Assembly (NCBI GenBank): GCA_001701165.1
Contig: DAAP01000027.1
Span: 1-64,000, forward strand
Length of the DNA: 64,000 bases
Reading direction: 5' to 3'
DNA from: Bacteroidales bacterium H4
GTDB lineage: Bacteria > Bacteroidota > Bacteroidia > Bacteroidales > Muribaculaceae
Shown: piece after piece, positions 7,069-16,011 of the stretch
Position numbering within the stretch: the stretch's first letter is position 1
Layout: every line of letters starts with the position of its first letter
Program-made: the position numbers and the translations under genes
Notes under the pieces: generated by a model
The model's input: only the letters and a program-made list of their open reading frames with translations
Told to the model about the DNA's origin: nothing
Databases searched by the model: none

Positions 7069-9390
7069 TTAGCGGATGGCAACCTTGGTGGTCTTGCTGC
7101 CTTGGCGGCGGATGTAGATGCCGGGAGCAAGGTTGTCATTGTTGACGCGTACACCGTTGATATTGTAGTACTCGATGGGGGCATTGCTATCGTTGTCTAC
7201 CGTTACATCCGCGATGCCGGCCGATGCCGAGCAGCCGAAGATGCTGAGGTTGTCAAACATCACGGCATCGCCCTTGGCGCTGGTGAGTCGGATGGCGATA
7301 TATATGTCTTTGCCGAAATACTTGCCGAGAGAAACACCATCGTTGAAGCGCGATTCTTGGGACAGCGCTATGCTGGTGAGGCGATCGTACCAGCCGATGT
7401 ATAGTGGGTCGGAACTGTCGGAGGCCTTGATGTCGTAGCTTTCGGCAAAAGTGGCGCTCATTACGCCCGAGGTCCATACGAAACATGCGTCTTCCGATTC
7501 GACCTTGACGCGAGGCAGGATGCAGTAGCGGTCGGCCGCGCCGGAGGTCATGAATGTCGAAGCTCCGAGGAAGTTTTTGCCCAGAAGTGCATGCTCCTGA
7601 TAGAATGATTGGACGGCCCAGCCGGTTTCGCCGAATTCCTCGATGGCTCCGGGGGCAAGACTATTGTCGCCCTCGTTGTGGAAGGCGAAGCCTTGCGGAA
7701 TCTTGCCGTCTTCGAAGTCGTAGAATATGTCAGGGTCGCCCAAGGCTTTGACTTCGAGGGTGAGAACGTTGTTTTCGGGCTTGGTGTCGCCGTCGCACAC
7801 CAGTTCGCATTTGAGCGTGTGCTTGCCCTTGGCGAGTGATGCTATGGCGTCTTTGAAGGTGATGTCCTTGGCCTGTTGTGCGGCGAAGGTGACTTGCTGT
7901 GTCGCGGCCATGATGTCATCGATGTACAGGTTGGCTACCACTGATTTTTCAACGATGCCGACGTTGCGAGCGCTGACAGTCACGTCTTTATATGATATTG
8001 TGGGAATGTATGCACTGGCGGGAGCAATGAATTTCTCGGCACAGATGTCGACGCTGTTGGGGTCATCGATGCGCTCGACGCTGAAGTCGTCGATGGTAAT
8101 CCAGTTTTCGTCTGGGTCGGAGAAGGCGTAGAAGCCGAAGCATACGGTCTGTGTCTTGTCAAAGTGTACGATATTGATGGATTCTTCGTAAGCTCCGCGT
8201 GCAAAGGGGTTGTATTCGACCACTTTATTCGTCATTTTATCGGGGAGTTGTTCATTGCCCCAATACATGGCAAAGCGCTCGTTGTGATTGTCGTCGCCTG
8301 AGTACCAGAAGCGTACCACGTAATAACCCGGCTCGACGTTGATTGGCTCGAGTATTACCCAGTCGTCAGCGGCATGTTCTTTGTCGTAGTTGTATCCGAG
8401 GTATCCGTATCCGGTGCGGGCGAGGTTGATCCAGAATGAGCCTACTTCCACGCCCCAGTCACCGGAGTCGTTGTTGAGATTGAATGTCTTGATGGCCGAA
8501 TTGTCTTCGTCGGGTTCGAAACCGGTAGAGTAGGGTACGGTGGCCGGAGCGCGGTGGCGCACTTGCACGGTCTTGGTGTTGTTGGCCGTCTCGATGTCGT
8601 CGGGATGTGATACGGTGGCAGTCACCTCATATAGTGCGCGAGGCGTAGACAGGTCGAGAGTGCCTTTGAAGATGTATTTGAATTCTTCGCCGGCATTGAG
8701 CGTCTTGGAGACGGTCTCGGAAAGTGCTTCTTTGCCATTGACGCTGATAGTCACGGGGAAGGTCGTCACTGTTTCCATACCGGTATTTTTGATTTTGACG
8801 GAGACTTCCTCCTTGTTTGTAAGGCCCCAGCCGGTACACGGGGTCACGATTTCCGTCAGGCTGAGATCCACGAGGTTGTCGGCGGATTCGACGATTACAT
8901 CGCGCAGATAGAGGCGAAATCTATCGGCCGTGGAGTAGCAGTAGAACCCGAGATAGAAGGGCACGCCGGCTTTTACGGGCAGTATGACGTAGTTGCTGTA
9001 CTCGTCGTTGTGCACGATGGGATGGTCGGCAAGCTGATTGGTCATTGCTTCGACGGTCTGAGCGTTGCCGCTGAAGACTTTGAAGGCTTCGCCGTAGGAG
9101 CTGCCTTTGAAGTGGTAGCGGATGAGGACGTTGCCGTCTGCTGTCGGAGTGATGGCCGGTGAGATTAGCCAGTCATTGCCGTTATTGCTACCATTGTAGT
9201 TGTAGTAGCAACGGCTGCCGGGGTCGTTATCGGCCGAGAACTGCCAGGTGGATCCGTCTGCATTGACGTCGAAGACCTTCCACGCTTTGAAGTCGCTTTC
9301 GGTCTCAAAGGAGGTTGTAAACAGCTGTTGTGCTGCGGCCGGGAGCATGGCAACCAGCGCGAGCATAGTGAGTGTGTATAATCTCTTCAT
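7069..9390 (-). CDS. Secreted choice-of-anchor J domain protein with sorting-type C-terminus
   Basis: A 773-residue exported protein beginning with a signal peptide (MKRLYTLTMLALVAMLPAAAQ). Three lectin-like 'choice-of-anchor J'/cleaved-adhesin modules are visible, starting near TSFETESDFKAW, TGFEPDEDNSAIKTF and YDFEDGKIPQGF. CARDB-like strand-rich domains sit between them (VDLSLTEIVTPCTGWGLTN and a later copy). The C-terminal 30 residues (YYNINGVRVNN ... GIYIRRQ) resemble the sorting tail of type IX secretion cargo or its non-secreting gut relatives. A binding role on glycans or protein surfaces is inferred; no catalytic motif is seen. The ATG at 9390 is chosen because the signal peptide starts there, just downstream of a good promoter. 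It forms a single-gene unit. Confidence 0.85.
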   Translation of the reverse strand: MKRLYTLTMLALVAMLPAAAQQLFTTSFETESDFKAWKVFDVNADGSTWQFSADNDPGSRCYYNYNGSNNGNDWLISPAITPTADGNVLIRYHFKGSSYGEAFKVFSGNAQTVEAMTNQLADHPIVHNDEYSNYVILPVKAGVPFYLGFYCYSTADRFRLYLRDVIVESADNLVDLSLTEIVTPCTGWGLTNKEEVSVKIKNTGMETVTTFPVTISVNGKEALSETVSKTLNAGEEFKYIFKGTLDLSTPRALYEVTATVSHPDDIETANNTKTVQVRHRAPATVPYSTGFEPDEDNSAIKTFNLNNDSGDWGVEVGSFWINLARTGYGYLGYNYDKEHAADDWVILEPINVEPGYYVVRFWYSGDDNHNERFAMYWGNEQLPDKMTNKVVEYNPFARGAYEESINIVHFDKTQTVCFGFYAFSDPDENWITIDDFSVERIDDPNSVDICAEKFIAPASAYIPTISYKDVTVSARNVGIVEKSVVANLYIDDIMAATQQVTFAAQQAKDITFKDAIASLAKGKHTLKCELVCDGDTKPENNVLTLEVKALGDPDIFYDFEDGKIPQGFAFHNEGDNSLAPGAIEEFGETGWAVQSFYQEHALLGKNFLGASTFMTSGAADRYCILPRVKVESEDACFVWTSGVMSATFAESYDIKASDSSDPLYIGWYDRLTSIALSQESRFNDGVSLGKYFGKDIYIAIRLTSAKGDAVMFDNLSIFGCSASAGIADVTVDNDSNAPIEYYNINGVRVNNDNLAPGIYIRRQGSKTTKVAIR

Positions 9391-9429
9391 ATGAATAAGT
9401 ATATAGTGTATTAGAATTGAGCTATGCCA

Positions 9430-9460
9430 CAAATTTACGAATAATTGATAGAGGCACAAG
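9430..9460 (-). promoter_or_regulatory. Predicted promoter of the choice-of-anchor J gene
   Basis: On the minus strand CTTG (9457-9460), a 19-base spacer and TAAATTTG (9430-9437) fit the Bacteroidota consensus, giving a leader of about 35 bases before the ATG at 9390. The rest of the gap up to 9707 shows nothing further that I recognise. Confidence 0.7.
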
Positions 9461-9707
9461 AGTTGAGGAAAGAAAAAACCCGATATTAATTTTTTTTAGG
9501 AATTTTCGGGCCGGGCCGTCAAGTCTGATAGCGCCGGAGGTGAAGCGGCATTATCCTTCGAGCCGATAGTTACGGATATAGCGAGCCGGTCAAAGCTGTC
9601 GACTAATCAAGGCAAGGTGTTTCGGCGGTATAATTCGGCTGAATTACAGCTGTTTCTGATGTTTGTATAGGCTTCGTCTTTCGGGCTGCTTTGGCCATCG
9701 GGACGCA

Positions 9708-10979
9708 CTATTGCTCGTCCGAGGGTATACGTGTTACACGCAAAAGCTCGAGACGCGCCGCCGACTTGCGCAGCACTTCTATGGACAGGTTGCCCAAGGT
9801 GATGGTTTCGCCTTTTTCCGGAATAGCTCCGGTGTTGTGCAGTATATATCCGGCAAGTGTTTGATAATCATCTTCTTCGGGAATGTCAAGATGGTATGTG
9901 TCGTTGAGGTCTGCGATTTCGCATCGCCCCGAGAATTCGTAAATGCCGCCTCCGAGGTCGCGAGCCGTCGGGGCCGCCTTGTCGTGTTCGTCTTGAATGT
10001 CTCCGAATATTTCCTCGACGAGGTCTTCGAGTGTGACCAGGCCGGCGGTGCCGCCGAATTCGTCTACGACGATGGCCATGGATCTTTTTTCGTTGAGCAG
10101 GCGGCGCATCATCTTGTTGGCCAGTAGTGCCTCGGGCGCATACAGTACCGGCTTGATATGCTTGCGCCAGTCGCTGGTGGGGTCAAAAAGTTCGCTGACA
10201 TGTATGTATCCGATGATGTCATCGATGTCTTCGCGATATATAAGGATCTTGGAACGGCCGCTGGAGGTGAACAACTTGGAGAGTTCGTCGTAGGTAATGT
10301 CCGATTTGGCGGCGACAATCTCGTTGCGCGGAATCATGCAGTCGCGAAGGTGGGTGTTGGAGAAATCGAGCGCGTTTTGAAACATCTTGACTTCGGTGCC
10401 TACGGTTTCTTTTTGGTCGTGCAGGCTGTCAATGGTGTCTTCGAGGTAATCGTTGAGATCCGATACGGATATCATCTTGATTTCCACTTGGTCCGACTTG
10501 AGGCCGAATAGTCGCATGAGTCCGCGAGATATGGCCGTAGCCAGCATCGCGATGGGGTATAGTATGATGTAAAACAGGAAAATCGGAATGGCGATGAAGC
10601 GCATCGAGGCGTTGGGGTTGATGCGGAAGATGGTCTTGGGTAGAAACTCGCCGGTGATGATGATGACGATTGTCGAAGCGATGGTTTGCATCAACAGCAG
10701 CGTTCCGTCGTCTATACCCAGCGGTTCTTGCAGAGGGTCAAGCAGTTTGGCCGCCCCCATACCGTAGATGACCAGAACGATGTTATTGCCGACCAAAATG
10801 GACGAGATAAAAAACTGCGGATTGGCGTAGAATCGCCGCAGTACTCGGCCTATGATGCCGCCTTGTTTGACGTCTATTTCGACGCGCACGCGGTCGCTGG
10901 TGACGAAAGCCATTTCGGCGCCTGAAAACAGACCGCTGAACAGCAGTGATACAAGGGTTACGATTATCCAGATTTCCAT
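9708..10979 (-). CDS. CNNM/CorC-family transporter (hemolysin-like, GldE-related)
   Basis: A 423-residue inner-membrane protein. Residues about 1-190 are a CNNM (DUF21) domain opening with the typical SLLFSGLFSGAEMAFVTSDRVRVE and containing several membrane helices. Two CBS repeats follow at about 205-325 (MIPRNEIVAAKSDITYDEL; MAIVVDEFGGTAGLVTLEDLVEEI), then a CorC/HlyC transporter-associated domain to the end. Relatives are linked to divalent-cation (magnesium or cobalt) efflux, and in gliding Bacteroidota to GldE. It is the last gene of the coaX-OMP-lptC-corC run, 92 bases downstream of lptC. No clear terminator was found after it. Confidence 0.9.
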   Translation of the reverse strand: MEIWIIVTLVSLLFSGLFSGAEMAFVTSDRVRVEIDVKQGGIIGRVLRRFYANPQFFISSILVGNNIVLVIYGMGAAKLLDPLQEPLGIDDGTLLLMQTIASTIVIIITGEFLPKTIFRINPNASMRFIAIPIFLFYIILYPIAMLATAISRGLMRLFGLKSDQVEIKMISVSDLNDYLEDTIDSLHDQKETVGTEVKMFQNALDFSNTHLRDCMIPRNEIVAAKSDITYDELSKLFTSSGRSKILIYREDIDDIIGYIHVSELFDPTSDWRKHIKPVLYAPEALLANKMMRRLLNEKRSMAIVVDEFGGTAGLVTLEDLVEEIFGDIQDEHDKAAPTARDLGGGIYEFSGRCEIADLNDTYHLDIPEEDDYQTLAGYILHNTGAIPEKGETITLGNLSIEVLRKSAARLELLRVTRIPSDEQ

Positions 10980-11071
10980 GATGGATGGCTATAATTGTTT
11001 AGGTGAGGAGCGCAAAGGTTGTTTGTTGTGTGACGCCGGGATGCCGTGGGTGTGGGTTGTGATTCTGTGCG

Positions 11072-11857
11072 TCAGCGTTTTATTGGCGTACGCGTTTTTG
11101 TAGCCGAGGATAGTCCCGCCGGATCGCCGGGCTCGATTGTGCCGATACCGCCGAAGACGTTGCGGCGTCTGGAGGCGCGTTCGGGAGGTAGAGGTCGTTC
11201 GGGCCGCGGTGTTCCGGAGGGCAGGCTGTCCTGAGCCACGGCAGTCATGCCGGGTCCGAAGGGTCGTTGGCCTTTGCCTCCTTTCTCCGAGCGGTCCATG
11301 GGGATGATGGCCGTAGGGCGGTTGACATTGTATTGTGTCATTTCCTGGTTGGACTCGAATCCGTAGCCTTCGATTATGTGGTTGGTGCGTACGATGTGTA
11401 TGAACGAGTCTGAGTATACCTTGCATTGGTTTTGGTCCCAATATAATTGCTCGGTCAGGAATGTGTCGCGCTGGACGTTGACCATCACGATGTTGCCGTC
11501 GAGGCGCCACAGACGGCGTTGGCTGAAGTACGTAGCTGAATCGCAACGCATGGCTGCGGCCGGTTTCATTTCCAAGTCAAAGTTGACGAGGTTCAACCCT
11601 TTGGGGAACTTCCACATTGGGTCGGGAATATCGTCGTAGATATTCCATAGCGGGGCGGTAATGTGATAGCGAGTGTATCCCGAATCGGATATGAGTGTAG
11701 AGACGTTGGTCGTGGACATGGTGGGTGTTGCCAGTGGGTCGGAGACGTTGGCTACATAGCTGTGTTCCTGCTCATCGGCGCATGAGGCTATAGCTGCGGC
11801 CAGAACGGCTGCGGCCAGCAATGCGCGAGGCGAATGTCTGAAACACTGTGAAACCAT
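11072..11857 (-). CDS. lptC: LPS export ABC transporter periplasmic protein LptC
   Basis: A 261-residue lipoprotein with a signal peptide and lipobox ending IASC (Cys26). The core contains the LptC signature region LISDSGYTRYHITAPLWNIYDD, then CDSATYFSQRRLWRLDGNIVMVNVQRDTF and a beta-strand repeat typical of the beta-jellyroll that hands lipopolysaccharide from LptB2FG to LptA. The last 50 residues are proline/arginine-rich and probably disordered. Either 11899 or 11857 could be the start; 11857 is preferred because it gives a standard lipoprotein signal peptide and avoids overlap with the upstream gene. It sits between an outer-membrane protein gene and the CorC-like gene, an arrangement common in Bacteroidales. 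Confidence 0.88.
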   Translation of the reverse strand: MVSQCFRHSPRALLAAAVLAAAIASCADEQEHSYVANVSDPLATPTMSTTNVSTLISDSGYTRYHITAPLWNIYDDIPDPMWKFPKGLNLVNFDLEMKPAAAMRCDSATYFSQRRLWRLDGNIVMVNVQRDTFLTEQLYWDQNQCKVYSDSFIHIVRTNHIIEGYGFESNQEMTQYNVNRPTAIIPMDRSEKGGKGQRPFGPGMTAVAQDSLPSGTPRPERPLPPERASRRRNVFGGIGTIEPGDPAGLSSATKTRTPIKR

Positions 11858-11871
11858 GGACAGGGACGTCG

Positions 11872-13149
11872 TCAATAAATTTTGCTCTTGCGGAACCACA
11901 TCTCGTTGAAGTTTAGGCCGAGAGTGATGTTAAAGTAATTCTCTTTGATGAGTGGGTCGGGATTGGCGGCGCGGTGCTTCCATTCGAAGCCTATGTTTAC
12001 CGTGGTTTTGTATCCCGGCACGGGCAGCCCGAAGCCGAGGGTGACGCCGTATTCGCGCACATTGTTATCGCGTACCATGATGTAGTCGTGGGTGTAGTAT
12101 CCGCCCAGCCGGTAGTGTATGCGTTGGCCGTAGTTGCCGCGTATATTGGGTGTGTATTCAAGACCGGCACCCACGCGCCAGCGGTCGGCAAAATTGGTCT
12201 GTTCAAAGCTCTCGAGGGCGGCATACTTGGCCTTGCTCCATGGCTGGTAGGTGTAGTCGGCGGCCACGGTCAGCTTGTTGTTGTGTGTCCACGAAATGCC
12301 GGCGCCCCATTTTTCAGGTAGCGAATACAGGCCGTTTAGTTTGGTATAACCCACGGTGTCGGGCGTGATGTTTTCCTGTGATGCGTAGTAGTATACGCCA
12401 TATGTGTCGCCATGCAAGTCTTTGGCCGGGGCGTATACGAGGCCCAGTGAGAGTCGGTCGCGTTTGCTTACGTAGAAGTGGTATTGCACGCCGAATTCGG
12501 CATACCAGTCGCGGACCTTGAGTGTGCGCTCGAATAGTGATGTCGATGTGGATGAGGTCACGGCATAGGTATCGTTGATGGTCGAACCAAAGAGGTAGGC
12601 GATGTTGGCGCCCACGCCGAAGCCGCGGAAGGGGCGTCCGGCGATGCCGAGGTACAGCTGGTTGATACTGCCCGAGCCTTGGCGGCTGACGCTGCCGTTG
12701 TCGATGGCATTGCCGAAGCTGTAACCTACGCTGCCATAGGGGAGCAATCCCACACTTGCGCCCATGTATCGGCCTATGGGCACCTGTAAGGTGATGTAGT
12801 CGAGGCCGCCGCCGAAGTCGTGATTGCTTTTGTCGTATTCTTGTTGCCATTGGGATACGGCGGTGACGCCCATATCAAAGAGGAAAGTGAGGGTGTCTAT
12901 GGCTGCATACGATGCGGGGTTCATGACGTTGGTCTGGCGTCCGGAACTGGCGGCATAGCCCACACCGCCCATGGACTTTTGGGCCGCGGTGGCGTTGTCG
13001 CCCAAGATGCCGTAGCCGTAGCGCGAGTAGGGCGTGATTACGGTGTTTTGGGCGGTGGCGGTGCCGACGCCCATTGCGGCTAATGCCAAAGCCAGGGCCG
13101 TGCAAGCGGCCTTAGCGTGCCTTTGTAGGATGGTTGCAAATATTCTCAT
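11872..13149 (-). CDS. Outer-membrane beta-barrel protein (FadL/OmpP1-like)
   Basis: A 425-residue protein with a signal peptide (cleavage near TATAQN). The mature part begins NTVITPYSRYGYG, has MNPASYAAIDTLTF, and continues with alternating amphipathic strands rich in Gly, Tyr and Ser, ending in LGLNFNEMWFRKSKIY with aromatic residues, as expected for an outer-membrane barrel. The general family is the FadL/OmpP1-like porins that many Bacteroidales encode next to coaX and lptC. The substrate is unknown. The start overlaps the stop of coaX by four bases, so the two are translationally coupled. Confidence 0.8.
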   Translation of the reverse strand: MRIFATILQRHAKAACTALALALAAMGVGTATAQNTVITPYSRYGYGILGDNATAAQKSMGGVGYAASSGRQTNVMNPASYAAIDTLTFLFDMGVTAVSQWQQEYDKSNHDFGGGLDYITLQVPIGRYMGASVGLLPYGSVGYSFGNAIDNGSVSRQGSGSINQLYLGIAGRPFRGFGVGANIAYLFGSTINDTYAVTSSTSTSLFERTLKVRDWYAEFGVQYHFYVSKRDRLSLGLVYAPAKDLHGDTYGVYYYASQENITPDTVGYTKLNGLYSLPEKWGAGISWTHNNKLTVAADYTYQPWSKAKYAALESFEQTNFADRWRVGAGLEYTPNIRGNYGQRIHYRLGGYYTHDYIMVRDNNVREYGVTLGFGLPVPGYKTTVNIGFEWKHRAANPDPLIKENYFNITLGLNFNEMWFRKSKIY

Positions 13150-13886
13150 TGTTCGAAATTGTATCGTAGTATTGTGTAAAGCCCGAGGCTTACGAGGTGT
13201 GGGTGCGTAATCGGTTGGAACGGTAGATGTCGCAATATAAGCGGCGCCTGGCCGCCGGTGACAACGATGTGTGCCCCGGCGCCGGCGCTATTGCGATAGT
13301 GCAGTATTTCGCCCACGACGCCTTCGAGGGCTCCGGCACGCAGTGCCGAGACTGTGTCCGTACCCCATTGCGGTACATCGGTGGTGTCATCGATGGTTAC
13401 CAGGGGTAGGCGAGCCGTGAAATGGTTGAGCGCACGCAGACGCATATCCACGCCGGGGGCGATGTTGCCGCCGCGGTATATGCCATCGGCGCTGACTATG
13501 TCGTAGGTGATGGCTGTTCCGATGTCTATGACCAGGATGTCGCGATTGGCTTTGCATAGGCTGTAAGCGCCTATGGCGGCGGCCACACGGTCGAGCCCAA
13601 GAGTACGTGGTGTGGTATAGGCTATGCGTACCGGCATCGGCATGTCCACGGACATCTCTACGGCGTGCGGTGTCAGCGAGGCCAGAGACTCGATGATGAT
13701 CCGGTCGCGTCCGCTCACGGTGCAGTATATGGAGGCAGAGGGCTTATGGCCGTTGCAAAGCATTTTGAGGTCAGATACTTGCAGCGTGTCGAACGTCCTG
13801 CTCGCCACTATTTTGTCGCTGTTTCCATCCCAGATGTCAACTTTGACGCACGTGTTGCCTTGGTCTATGGTCAGATAATACGCCAT
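13146..13886 (-). CDS. coaX: Type III pantothenate kinase
   Basis: A 246-residue kinase for the first step of coenzyme A synthesis, phosphorylating pantothenate with ATP and a monovalent cation. Visible motifs are the N-terminal phosphate loop IDQGNTCVK, TPRTLGLDRVAA around the pantothenate site, ILVIDIGTAITYDIV, GGNIAPGVDMR and the C-terminal IVVTGGQAP. The ATG at 13886 is preferred over one at 13919: the protein then begins MAYYLTIDQGN as in relatives, and a -7 promoter box at 13895-13902 lies between the two candidates. The gene heads the coaX-OMP-lptC-corC operon. Confidence 0.95.
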   Translation of the reverse strand: MAYYLTIDQGNTCVKVDIWDGNSDKIVASRTFDTLQVSDLKMLCNGHKPSASIYCTVSGRDRIIIESLASLTPHAVEMSVDMPMPVRIAYTTPRTLGLDRVAAAIGAYSLCKANRDILVIDIGTAITYDIVSADGIYRGGNIAPGVDMRLRALNHFTARLPLVTIDDTTDVPQWGTDTVSALRAGALEGVVGEILHYRNSAGAGAHIVVTGGQAPLILRHLPFQPITHPHLVSLGLYTILRYNFEQ

Positions 13887-13894
13887 AATCTCGG

Positions 13895-13902
13895 CAAAAT
13901 TA
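13895..13902 (-). promoter_or_regulatory. Predicted -7 box of the coaX operon
   Basis: TAATTTTG on the minus strand, eight bases before the chosen ATG. No good TTTG is seen at the expected -33 position, so only the -7 box is called. It implies a leader of a few bases at most. Confidence 0.5.
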
Positions 13903-13990
13903 GCATAATTCCGCCGCATTACGCATATCCCGGGGCACTTTTTAACATTATATAAGTCCGTAGCGTTCTTGTCTGTGTCTGCTGTTGTCG

Positions 13991-14033
13991 AAAATATGCA
14001 TCGGCAGGCTCTTGTCGCAGAGTCTGCCGATGC
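13991..14033 (-). terminator. Terminator of the ftsX-uppP-truB-queA-thioesterase operon
   Basis: GCATCGGCAG (13998-14007) and CTGCCGATGC (14024-14033) form a perfect 10-bp stem that extends by four more pairs (CTCT/AGAG) around the loop TGTCGC. On the minus strand it is followed by ATATTTTCG. It lies about 50 bases after the thioesterase stop and before the coaX promoter. Confidence 0.7.
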
Positions 14034-14080
14034 CGTGCAGGTTGTAGTCGTGCGTTATTCGGGATGTTTGGGTGACTGCG

Positions 14081-14878
14081 TCAGCCTTCTTTCCAAACGA
14101 TATGGGCGGCGCATACGCGCTTGCCGTCGCGTAGTAACTCGACATCAGAGGCTTGGAGGGGAGCACTCGTGGGTATTTGTTGTATTTCATGCGTTGTGAC
14201 GGCAACGTCGCGTGCTGCCACGGCGACAGTCTGTCCGCAGAGACATTCGTGCTGATAGATGATGTCGAGTTGTGCTATGCGGTGTGTATCGTAGTGTTCC
14301 AGCGGCCAGATGTCGAGCATTGTCTCGATGTAGCGCACCGAATTGACATGTCGGTTGATGTCGATGTCGGAGTATCGCCATGTATAGGAGGCGTGTACGT
14401 CCTCTGCTGAGCATGGCGGGATGCGTCCGGGACGCGGCACACTGATGCCGTCGGCTCCGATGACCAAGCTGTCAAGCCCGAGTATCGAAATGTCGGCGGG
14501 CGTGCGGTCGGCGGTATTGATGGCTGCCCAGATGGTGCGTGCCTCGCCTATGGTGTCGCCGTCTTCGCCGGTGATGCGCATGCAGCGTGTGCTGTACAGG
14601 CGATTGACGTCTTCTATCCAGGTGTGTAGGGCAAAACTGCGGTTGAAGCGCGGCCACCGTTGCATGCACAGGGCCATGCGCGAGAGTACCCAGCCTATAC
14701 CGTGCTGCGACAGGTCGGCGTAACCGATACCCAGAAGGTTGGCGTGTTGTGTGGCCACCTCGATGATGCGTTCGGTCATCAGCGTCGGGGATATGGTGCC
14801 TCGGGCATCGCATTCGGCGGCGGTGAGCATGTATTTATGCGTCAGCCGCAAGTCTTTGGCAGTAAGTCCCGATTTCAT
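14081..14878 (-). CDS. Acyl-ACP thioesterase (FatA/FatB family)
   Basis: A 265-residue double-hotdog protein of the acyl-ACP thioesterase family, which releases free fatty acids from acyl carrier protein. The first hotdog includes CDARGTISPTLMTERIIE and GIGWVLSRMALCMQRWPR. The second carries WRYSDIDINRHVNSVRYIE, with Asp173, Asn175 and His177 in the catalytic positions known for plant FatB-type enzymes. Bacteroidales commonly carry such an enzyme. It is the last gene of the minus-strand operon, 38 bases after queA, and is followed by a strong terminator. Confidence 0.9.
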   Translation of the reverse strand: MKSGLTAKDLRLTHKYMLTAAECDARGTISPTLMTERIIEVATQHANLLGIGYADLSQHGIGWVLSRMALCMQRWPRFNRSFALHTWIEDVNRLYSTRCMRITGEDGDTIGEARTIWAAINTADRTPADISILGLDSLVIGADGISVPRPGRIPPCSAEDVHASYTWRYSDIDINRHVNSVRYIETMLDIWPLEHYDTHRIAQLDIIYQHECLCGQTVAVAARDVAVTTHEIQQIPTSAPLQASDVELLRDGKRVCAAHIVWKEG

Positions 14879-14916
14879 GAGCCTGTGTGTCGTTTTAGTG
14901 CTTGTGTATCAGCGTG

Positions 14917-15969
14917 TCAGTCGATGATGAGCATTGCGTCGCCGTAAGCTCCGAACCGATATTTTTCCTTGATAGCCACTTTGTAGGCGTCCATGATGGT
15001 GTCGTATCCTCCGAAGGCGGCGGCCATCATCAGCATGGTGGATAATGGTAGGTGAAAGTTGGTGACCATAGCGGTGGCTACGGTGAAGTCGAAAGGCGGG
15101 AATATGAACTTGTTGGTCCATCCTTCGTAGACTTTCATATGTCCTCCCAGGGTGACGGCGCTGCATATGCCTCGTAATACGGATGCTCCGACGGCGCAGA
15201 CCTGCCTGCCGGCGTCTTTGACGCGGTTGACGTGATCTACCAACGACTGCGGCGCAAACATCTGTTCGCTATCCATGCGGTGCTTGGTGAGGTCTTCGAC
15301 ATCGATTTCGCGGAAGGTACCAAGTCCGCAGTGTACGGTCAGGTAGTCGGCTTCGACTCCCTTGATTTCGAGGCGCTTGAGCAATTCTCGACTGAAGTGT
15401 GTACCGGCGGCCGGGGCCACTACGGCGCCTTCCTTGCTTGCAAAGATGGTTTGGTAGCGTTCGGCGTCTTCGGGCTCGGGGTCGCGTTTGATGTAGTCGG
15501 GCAGGGGCGTCATGCCCAGGTGGTAGAGCTGTTTCTTGAATTCGTCGTGCGGTGCGTCGTACAGAAAGCGTAGCGTGCGGCCGCGCGAGGTGGTGTTGTC
15601 GATGACTTCGGCAACCATGGACTCGTCTTCGCCAAAGTACAACTTGTTGCCTATGCGTATTTTGCGTGCGGGCTCGACAAGTACGTCCCACAGCTTGTTG
15701 TCGCTGTTGAGTTCGCGCAGCAGGAACACTTCGATGCGCGCTCCGGTCTTTTCTTTGTTTCCGTACAGTCGTGCGGGGAAAACCTTTGTGTCGTTGTAGA
15801 CCATCAGGTCGCCTTCATCAAAGTAGTCGATGATGTCTTTGAATATGCGATGTTCCAGCTTGCCGGTTTTGCGGTGCACCACCATCAGTCGTGCTTCGTC
15901 GCGGTCTTGGCTGGGATACTGGGCGATAAATGCTTCGGGAAGTTGGTACTTGAATTGCGAAAGTTTCAT
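14917..15969 (-). CDS. queA: tRNA preQ1(34) S-adenosylmethionine ribosyltransferase-isomerase
   Basis: A 350-residue enzyme that moves the ribose of S-adenosylmethionine to preQ1 at the wobble position of GUN-anticodon tRNAs, making epoxyqueuosine. Family landmarks are FIAQYPSQDRDEARLMV, the DLMVYNDTKVFPARLYG block, APAAGTHFS, VHCGLGTFREI, the C-terminal FIFPPFDFTVATAMVTNFHLP and STMLMMAAAFGG. The length is normal. It lies 42 bases downstream of truB. The queE and queD genes of the same pathway lie in a separate operon near 57,000-58,000. Confidence 0.96.
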   Translation of the reverse strand: MKLSQFKYQLPEAFIAQYPSQDRDEARLMVVHRKTGKLEHRIFKDIIDYFDEGDLMVYNDTKVFPARLYGNKEKTGARIEVFLLRELNSDNKLWDVLVEPARKIRIGNKLYFGEDESMVAEVIDNTTSRGRTLRFLYDAPHDEFKKQLYHLGMTPLPDYIKRDPEPEDAERYQTIFASKEGAVVAPAAGTHFSRELLKRLEIKGVEADYLTVHCGLGTFREIDVEDLTKHRMDSEQMFAPQSLVDHVNRVKDAGRQVCAVGASVLRGICSAVTLGGHMKVYEGWTNKFIFPPFDFTVATAMVTNFHLPLSTMLMMAAAFGGYDTIMDAYKVAIKEKYRFGAYGDAMLIID

Positions 15970-16011
15970 GTCTGTATCTTGTGTTTTGCTTTTTTGCTTT
16001 TTGCGATGTTG

